NCBI GenBank assembly: GCA_021234155.1
Contig: JAJEKV010000097.1
Location: 3,596,074 to 3,660,073 of the forward strand
DNA length: 64,000 nucleotides
Source: Isoetes taiwanensis
Taxonomy: Eukaryota; Streptophyta; Lycopodiopsida; Isoetales; Isoetaceae
Direction: 5' to 3'
The notes beneath the pieces were generated by a model, which saw nothing but the letters and a program-made list of their open reading frames with translations, made no database searches and had not been told where the DNA came from. Positions 56,995-64,000 of this stretch are shown piece after piece. The translations under genes and the position numbers were made by a program. Numbering within the stretch: position 1 is the first letter of the stretch; every line of letters begins with the position of its first letter.

Positions 56995-57957
56995 AGCATA
57001 GTTTATTTTAATTACAGAATTTGTGCAACAAGTGTTGCATACTTACACTTGTTGTTCGCTGCTTGGATTCGGCGGTTTCTAAAGTACATGAGAGCTCCGC
57101 GGTTTCGACTTGAGATTCACTAAGCTTGTGTGTACATCTTGAAAAACTACATGGTTCTTTATTAAGTTTGTAGAAATATGTATGAATTACTTACCAGTCG
57201 TGTCTCTATATTTTAGAAGGTTAGCATTTGTCCTAAAAGTGCAAAGTGACATTACGAGATTGGGATACGCGGTTTATTTTTAGCCGCAAATTTGTGCACC
57301 TGAGTGTGCATACTTTACACTTATTTGTTCTTTGCCGTTGGCGGTTTCAAATTTTATCCGGAACTCACGGTTTTGACTTGAGATTGAAGCAATTGTGCCG
57401 CATCTTGAAGGAATGTATGGTTCTTTAATAAGTTTGTAGAAATATGCTTGAATTGCACAGAATTAGGTAATCTATATATTTTTAGAAGGTTAGCATTTGT
57501 CCTAAAAGTGCAAGTGACATTGAATTCAAGCGCAAATTTGTCTTGAGGCAAGGTGTTGCATACTGCTATTTGTTCTTTGCCGTTAGCGGACAAGTACATC
57601 GGGGCTCCGCGGTTTTAGCTTGAGAGATTGAGGAAGCAATTATGTACATCTTGAAAGAATGTATGGTTCTTTTATTAAGTTTGTAGAAATGGCCAATTGC
57701 ACCGCAATTAGGTATCTATATTTTAGAAGGTTAGCATTTGGCCTAAAAGTGCAAGTGACATTCACCATTTTTGAATGCATAGTTTATTTTAGCGCAAATT
57801 TGTGCGAGACAAGATGTTGCATACTTTACACTTCTTTAGTTCGCCATTGGCGAACAAATTTTATCGAGCTCCCACGGTTTCAGCTTGAGATTCAAAAGCA
57901 CTTGTGTACATTTTTGAAGAATGTATGTTCTTTATTAAGTTTGTAGGAAATATGTAG
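56995..57957 (+). repeat. Tandem array, four copies of an approximately 245-270-bp unit
   Basis: Anchors recur in order. TTCTTTATTAAGTTTGTAG lies near 57155, 57421, 57667 and 57928. AGAAGGTTAGCATTTG lies near 57216, 57484 and 57726. Units also share GCAAATTTGTG and CGGTTTTGACTTGAGATT. Indels between units are frequent. Short frames across it are not genes. Confidence 0.88.
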
Positions 57958-58318
57958 TGCACACATGTAGTGAACTATTTTTTGAAGCATCTGTGTAATG
58001 CTATATTAAGCCATAAGGTTCTCAACTTGGAGTGCGCGCCTCATATGGCGAGGGTTCAAGAATCCCCTTTTTGCATGGTGTTGTCTAATTGACTTGTATG
58101 TTGACTTGTATCAGCGGTTCCATAAATCTTATGGCGAGGTGAAAATGCCGGTTTGGCCCCATCAGTTCGGTGAATGATCTACAATCGTTGGAAAGGAATA
58201 AGAAGAATATTACACCAATGATCAATAAAGCTGAATGAAGCGATAAGAAGGAATAAGCGATCACGAAGGAGCCACTTAAGGCGTGTGCGCATCAAATTAC
58301 CACCTGCAGCCTGAAAAG

Positions 58319-58624
58319 TTAAAATTTTCCGGTCGCGAGGAGTGGCAAGAAGACCCACAGAGCACACAAGGCCAGGGGCCTTGAGGGTGAAGGAGCCAGC
58401 ACTTGGGACTCCCGCAGGGCCGGAGACCTACACACCACACGGATGGCGAAGGGACTGCGGCACACCCGGCTTGGCGGGAATGTGCTTTTCTCAGGAAGTG
58501 AGGAAGACCCCGATAGTAGCGGCAACAAGAAGCGACATGGTGCTTTAACCTTCATATTTTCTAGAATTCCAAAATAGCGGCTTGAATCATCCAGCAACGA
58601 ACTCATTGGCCAATTGTTTACCAA
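58319..58624 (-). CDS. GC-rich patch, possible first exon (minus)
   Basis: The minus frame contains KVKAPCRFLLPLLSGSSSLP, SPFAIRVVCRSPALRES and LALCALWVFLPLLATGKF. This Ser/Arg/Leu-rich composition could suit an organelle-targeting leader. Frames are also open on the plus strand, no splice site was settled, and no family is recognised. Confidence 0.2.
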   Translation of the reverse strand: MVNNWPMSSLLDDSSRYFGILENMKVKAPCRFLLPLLSGSSSLPEKSTFPPSRVCRSPFAIRVVCRSPALRESQVLAPSPSRPLALCALWVFLPLLATGKF

Positions 58625-58984
58625 TGCACAATCAAAATAATATACTTTCCAAAATCAAAATTTACCCCAGAGATTCAACTCAAACTTCGGTGCACAAGAT
58701 CCAAACATAACTTATGCTCGACAACCTTTGGTTATGCCTTGGTTCTTTGCCAATAACTATAATGAAGAGGACATTTTTCCGCGTGCCAAAATCCTCATCA
58801 ATTCTTCTCTTCCTTGGACATCCCGGAGGGCGATGTGTCTTTGGTGGGGAGCAATTTCTCCATCCCCTTATTCTTTTTTGCCACGTTTTCTTTTAAGAAG
58901 AGGATGAATAAAGGAATATAGGGGTCCTGGTATTAACTCTCAATGTATGCAGCGTAAATGACCGGATATGCTCTTTATCATGGC

Positions 58985-59520
58985 AATCCAATTTTACTTG
59001 CCACACATTACAGAGCAAAAGCTCCTATTTCCATGTTCACCATGGGACTATACTTTTGTGATACAATCTCCAAACTCTTGATAGATTGGTGTGAATAATC
59101 ACGATAATGCCTAGCATATTCATCTCCATTCTTGATTTCAAAATTGCTACACTGCATAAGCATATATATATGACTCCAAGACACGGATGTCAAATTTATC
59201 CTCAAAATAGAACACAATAAGCTAAATTAGAAGAGTCCTTGTATTAAAAATAAAATAGCGACAATTGCATTATTGCACCACAGTAATCCACTTATTGCCA
59301 CACGACACAAGAGCAAATCCTATTCTCGGAAATTCACCCGTGAGCTAGACTTTTTGTGATACAATCTCAAACTCTTGATAGATTGCAAGAATAATCGATA
59401 TTTCCTCTGCGTGTTCATCTCCATTCTTGATTTCAAAAGTTTTGGGCTAATACATACATATATGTGATTTTCAAGACTTAGATTGTCAATTTATCATAAC
59501 GCCATAATAGAGGTGGAAAT
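58985..59520 (+). repeat. Tandem duplication, unit about 298 bp
   Basis: TTGTGATACAATCTC occurs near 59056 and 59354, each followed by AAACTCTTGATAGATTG and TTCATCTCCATTCTTGATTT. The copies differ by numerous small indels. Confidence 0.85.
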
Positions 59521-59524
59521 TTGA

Positions 59525-60885
59525 GATTAAGGAGAGTTTCTTCTCACGAGAACATCTTAAATGTCATGACTTGAATCATGGAAGAAGACAAAGGACATGA
59601 AATTTCAAAATTGAAAAGGGACATTGGAAGCTAAATTAGAGCCTTTCTTCTCTAGTAAAGGAAAATATAATGTAAATCAAAATCATTAAAGAGCAGCTCC
59701 TGACAACTATCGCCATTTCCTTATTCACACTTATTTCTAATAGGAACCTAATTATTTGGAATGGAGGAATGAAATAAAAGGAAACCTCCATGATCATGCA
59801 AAAGCATCGTTGAAAATAGGACCCTCGTCGGCCAAAGCTTACGCTAGTTTCGCACCAAAAGATGCTCTTGTTGAGGTTCTTTCACGTTTTCCTTTAGCGA
59901 ATAGTTTGGCTATAGTCCTAGGGGATCTACGCTTCTTTTAGATGGGACATGCCACCTTCATGCATAAATTGGCGAAAAACCCTAGTATGCGTGTTTTACG
60001 ATGGAGGCAAATTTGACCCATTTCCATGTGGTTTTATAACTAGAAAAACATTCACACATCTATGACTGAACCACATCTCTGAAAAAAAGGTAAACAAATT
60101 GCCCCTCCATTAATGCATGTGGTTTTGACAAATTCCACAAAGGTGAGATGCCCTTGGCTATAGTTTATTTTGGTTAGTAAAGGATTTGGAATTAAAGAAA
60201 ATTGACTACAAGTGAAAATGTCAATGAGTTTTTATATATGCTCGCTTTATTCCGTTCTCGAAATGATTATACTTCTACTTTCAAAAGACGTTTGTGAGCA
60301 CAATGCCAATTGAATCACCTCCTACCACCTCCCTATTAAATAAGAACACATCCGACTGGCTTTCTTCATATGTAACACAAAAGATACACAAATTCAAAAT
60401 GTGAGAATATGGAAGAGCTGCTTCTCAAAAGAGTATTTTACAACATGCCCATTGAGCGATATGATATGGAAAACAAGGTTCTAGAATGGGACTCGCGCCA
60501 GAAACCAACAAACGCATGGAGCTTAGACTGCTTCTCATTCATCTCAGCAGATTTTCTACAATGGTGGATAGTGGGTAGCCGCACACATCGAACTACCCAT
60601 AAAAATAAAGGGAAAATCAATTATATCATTTGGACCCCCAACAAAATACAATGCTAATAGAGGCCCGGGCTAGTGTACTGCTTAGAAAGCTTATCACCCG
60701 GGATTAAAACCCCACCCTTTTGGGTTTTACTAGAGAAAAGCGGGCTTGGACAAGCGTAAAGGCATAAAAATAAACTCCCAAAACCCACGAATGGAAAAGT
60801 GGAAAGCGGATGCATTTCGGTACTTGTACACACATCACCAACAAAACAACAAAACAAACCAAACCTCGAGTGGAGGGGGGCTGAT
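59525..60885. other. Intergenic DNA without confident genes
   Basis: Short frames at 59756-59941 and 60409-60657 have mixed composition (KASLKIGPSSAKAYASFAPK; LLLKRVFYNMPIERYDMEN) but no recognisable family or splice context. Confidence 0.35.
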
Positions 60886-61470
60886 TCGTGCCCTGCCGAA
60901 TAAAAATACAATAACAAAAGAAGGGGAGGGTGGGTTCAAAGAGAATAAATATTCTTTGAGAGAGAAGAGGAAAGCGCCGATGAAGAAGTCGAAAGCCGAA
61001 GCAGCGCTAAAATAGCGAAGTCCCAACTAGAGCGAGCGCCCGCGTACATGCAAACATCATGCTCGTCCCGATTTCTAGAATGGCGATCGATGTCTCCGGA
61101 TGCGATGGGATTCTAGAATGGGACTGCATGAAATAAAACCGCTTTAGAATACCGGGGACTTCCTTAACAAACTAGGATCGAGGGGGGCCGAAGGTCCGGG
61201 ATGAAGAGGCTAAAGCGAGAATGGGCGACATGAAAAAATGCAAAATTAGCCAAACCGGGCAGGAAAAGCCCCTCCCCCGCTTTGGGAAACAATTCAAAAG
61301 AATAAAGTCTGGCGAGAGAGAAGAGCCGATGAAGTGAAAGTCGAAAGCGAAGCGCCTAAAATAAGCGAAGTCCCACGGAAGCGGGCGCTTTGCGCCGCAT
61401 GCATGCAAAAACATGCATGCTTTCGTCCCATTCTAGAATGGCGATCCGATGTCTGGATCGATGGGATTAT
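60886..61470 (+). repeat. Tandem duplication, unit about 357 bp
   Basis: CTAGAATGGCGATC is found near 61074 and 61431. Each is preceded by a GAGAGAGAAGAG / GTCGAAAG / AAGTCCCA series. The repeat is GC-richer than its surroundings and contains several TCTAGAA palindromes. Confidence 0.82.
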
Positions 61471-61784
61471 AAGGATGTGACATGCAAAATATGTGGTGGG
61501 GAGCACTTTCGAAATATTTTACGCATAAGCGAAGGGGAGGGCATGATACCAAATAAATGTACTTTTTACTGATAAGTAGCAAACCTTGGTAGTCAAATTT
61601 TGTACATTTGCAGCTACAATAACATAATTCAAGTTTTCTATACCTGAAATCTACATCAATTTGTTCCATTTGTCTAACATAAATATAACCACATTGTGAA
61701 TATGGGACACATTTCATAAATTTGACTTTTGGAATAGACATGTTATAAGTATACTATCTAGATCCTAGTGGCTCTCTTTTTTTT

Positions 61785-61845
61785 TTTTGTTTGGGTCCCA
61801 TAGGCCAATTGGTCTCCGTGGGCTAAAAAATCTATTCTATTCTAT
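61785..61845 (+). mobile_element. LINE-B solo 3' tail with (TATTC)n end
   Basis: TTTGGGTCCCATAGGCCAAT, TGGTCTCCGTGGGCTAAAAA and then TCTATTCTATTCTATG. It is preceded by a T run. It is the cleanest isolated example of the tail, with no other LINE-B sequence upstream. Confidence 0.75.
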
Positions 61846-63788
61846 GATGATTATGGGGTTTTTCTTAATGAGCCTTGAGAATTTCAAGACCCAATGAACT
61901 TCCCTATATGTTGTAGTGATTGTTCAAATATTAGAGAATTTGGCGGTTTTACGCAACAGTCGAGAATTGCATCATAGGTTTTCCTAGCATAAACAGGCCT
62001 AAATCTTGCTAAAATTGAAAGTATTTGTCTATTTATGATAGGACACATTGATTTCTATGTTTTTCGTTTTTGGTTGCTCTATCATCCTAATGTCAGGTGG
62101 GCCCGGACAAACCCTATTTTATTCAAAAATGCTGCTTGAGTTTAGGAATTATTTCTCTCTTATTATTACAAGTTTTGACTTAGTTCTTGTGGCCATGGGT
62201 TCTTAACTATATGAAGTACAATCTTATGTTGTTTTTGGAGTGTTCATAAGTTATATCAACTTCAAAATCTAAAAGAAATTTTCCTATGCAAATTTAGGAC
62301 AAAAATTTTATATTAAGAATGCTAAAATTACCACCTGTAGGTCTCATGAGGGTTTGTCTTATTTCTACATCAAAAATTACTCTATCAACTTGTATATAGT
62401 GTAATAGTGAAGGCTTTAACCATGCAATTAACTATATTTAAAGATGATGTACATCCATAGGATTAACACATTAGAGGGTTAAAATTTGGAGGTTAATTCC
62501 AAAATTATAGGCTAAAAACTCATCACTTACTAGCTAGTGATGTCTATTGATGAATGAAAGTGAAGATGCATTGAAGTTTTAAGTATAAGAATAAAAAAAT
62601 TAAATCATATTACCTTTTGATCGTCTTTCGGCTTTGTAGAGAACATGCTATATTTCTCCAAATAAGCCTTCCAAATGGTTCCAAATATGACAAGGGACAT
62701 ATATATAGATTCCTTGTGTACCAGGTTGTGGCTTTCTTGCAAAGACATATGGGAAATGGTTATTGTTTACTAGTATAAAAGGTATATCAATCCATTGTTG
62801 CTACAAATCATTAGAGTTTTAGTAGGATAATGTTACAAATAGGTCATCTTTCATATACACTATATTTTTCATAGATGCTGCGGGCCTGCCTTTTGCAATA
62901 TAACTCTCTATTTTTTATATTGAAATAATGTATTATTTTTGAAAGAATCTGAATATAATTAAAAGCATGAACCATTTATGGTCCATAACTAAACCAAATT
63001 ATATGGAGCATATATATCTCTCACTAGCCCCTATCCATTTTGTCCCCATAATGATACCATGGTTTCTTACCTTTCATAATCATATTTTTTTTGAAAGTGT
63101 GAGGTGGAAGTCCATATAGATTCAATTAGCGAATAAGTACATAAATTCACGGTTGTTTGTGCTTAAACATTGCCAAATTATGCAAAGCTCGTTATAACCA
63201 TTTAATTTTTATCCTATAGAGAATTATGCGTATAAATATATTCTAAAAATTGAGATCAAAATTGATTAAGGTGTTGTCTCTAGTAGTTGTCTCTAGCAGG
63301 TCTAACTTGACTTTTTTATAGTCATAAACTTCCATATTTTCTTTCAATTTTGTGCATTGATTTCATGACATGGGACATTTTGAGAATGTGATTTTTCAAA
63401 GTCACATCTGGTATAAATCTAGAATATATATAGAAGACATATTTGAATTTAATGCTATAAAGTTTAATCAAAATCTCAAGATTATGATCAACAAATATTT
63501 TTCATTATTAAAAAGTAAATCAGAAGCTATCCATATCACAAATTCAACTTGAGGTCAATTAACATAAGAAAAGTTATTGATTTTTAAATGGACCTATGGA
63601 CCCATTAATGGGCTCAGTCTGAAAACCTTTCTTGATTTCTTGTGACCATGTTTTTTTGTTTTTAATGAAACTGTTTTTGCATTGGTTTCGCATATCATTT
63701 TTGAACTTTCATACTATGATTTTTTAGAGGACATCATAGAGTAAGTTTTATATATGGGGAAATATTAAATTATTATTACAAATTTTAC
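61846..63788. other. AT-rich DNA without recognisable genes
   Basis: Very low GC, with scattered short frames of background composition and no repeat termini. Confidence 0.5.
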
Positions 63789-63999
63789 CTAAAATTGATG
63801 TGACATTCGGTCTGATATCGGTCTTAAAGGCATTATCTGCGTCTTCACCGATCACCCAGCGTACCTGCGCCATTTCAAGCGGCGTGTACGTAGCGATGTA
63901 ACAAGCAAAGAGCCCTAGGGGCAACTTGCAAGAGTGCGCACACTTAACAATGTACACACCGCCAACCTTTAACCCATTAAAAGGCAGACCAAGGGTCAT
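63789..63999 (-). CDS. Candidate exon at the window edge (partial)
   Basis: GC rises sharply here. The minus frame reads GLPFNGLKVGGVYIVKCAHS, LPLGLFACYIATYTPLEMAQ and VRWVIGEDADNAFKTDIRP. It stays open to a donor-like TTAGGTAAAATT at 63789/63788. The 5' side lies outside the window. I recognise no family. Protein-like composition next to very AT-rich DNA is the main support. Confidence 0.4.
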
Positions 64000-64000
64000 G

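Noticed and set aside
60690-60740. AAAACCC..GGGTTTT hairpin as another LINE-B 3' UTR
   Set aside because: The conserved CCCATAGG/GGTCTCCGTGG tail does not follow, so the short stem alone is not enough.
1-64000. CRISPR arrays, operons or bacterial-type systems
   Set aside because: No regularly spaced direct repeats with unique spacers and no gene clusters were seen. All content is of eukaryotic, plant-repeat type.

Overview
This window looks like repeat-dense nuclear DNA of a land plant. The sequence is AT-rich and has no operon-like gene packing. It holds plant-type L1 LINEs, a second LINE lineage, small inverted-repeat elements, an LTR with a tRNA-Met-type primer site, and isolated exon-like pieces. 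The clearest host-gene match is an exon of the TFIID subunit TAF5, which is conserved across eukaryotes. Species cannot be read from this. The second LINE lineage, with its Cys/His-rich C-terminus and simple-repeat tail, makes a non-flowering plant with a large genome plausible, but that is a weak inference. No complete, intact protein-coding gene was found.

Layout. Positions 1-3.9 kb hold small repeats and a possible Copia relic. Positions 3.9-8.6 kb (minus) hold a long but 3'-truncated L1 LINE. Its ORF1 and ORF2 overlap by one base and carry only a few lesions. Positions 10.5-16.3 kb hold an approximately 1.1-kb sequence present twice. One copy is interrupted by two nested inverted-repeat elements, and an L1 fragment (LINE-A) lies between the copies. 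Positions 16.7-19.5 kb hold two LINE-B fragments in opposite orientation. LINE-A again occupies 20.2-21.4 kb (minus) and 28.1-29.2 kb (plus). LINE-B with recognisable reverse transcriptase lies at 24.8-26.8 kb. Positions 26.9-27.6 kb (minus) hold an L1-ORF1-like RNA-binding domain.

Positions 31-36 kb contain the best host-gene traces, all on the minus strand: an unidentified terminal exon with a poly(A) signal (32.6-33.05 kb) and a broken TAF5 exon (33.74-34.0 kb). Positions 38.5-43.3 kb form one DNA element with short terminal inverted repeats, flanked by an 8-bp direct repeat. It splits an older LINE-B tail in two and carries fragments of coding sequence, including an FCP1/NIF-type phosphatase. 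From 44 to 61.5 kb there are a Tourist-like MITE, a candidate first exon at 47.1 kb, several low-copy tandem repeats (140-430 bp units), a second copy of a 650-bp dispersed repeat, and an LTR end plus primer-binding site near 55.4 kb. Positions 61.8-64 kb are AT-rich with one candidate exon at the very end.

The genes do not form a pathway. The window is a record of layered transposition. The most informative objects are the gene-fragment-carrying element at 38.5-43.3 kb, the LINE-B tail family with its variable simple-repeat ends, and the ORF1/ORF2 stop-start overlap in the L1.
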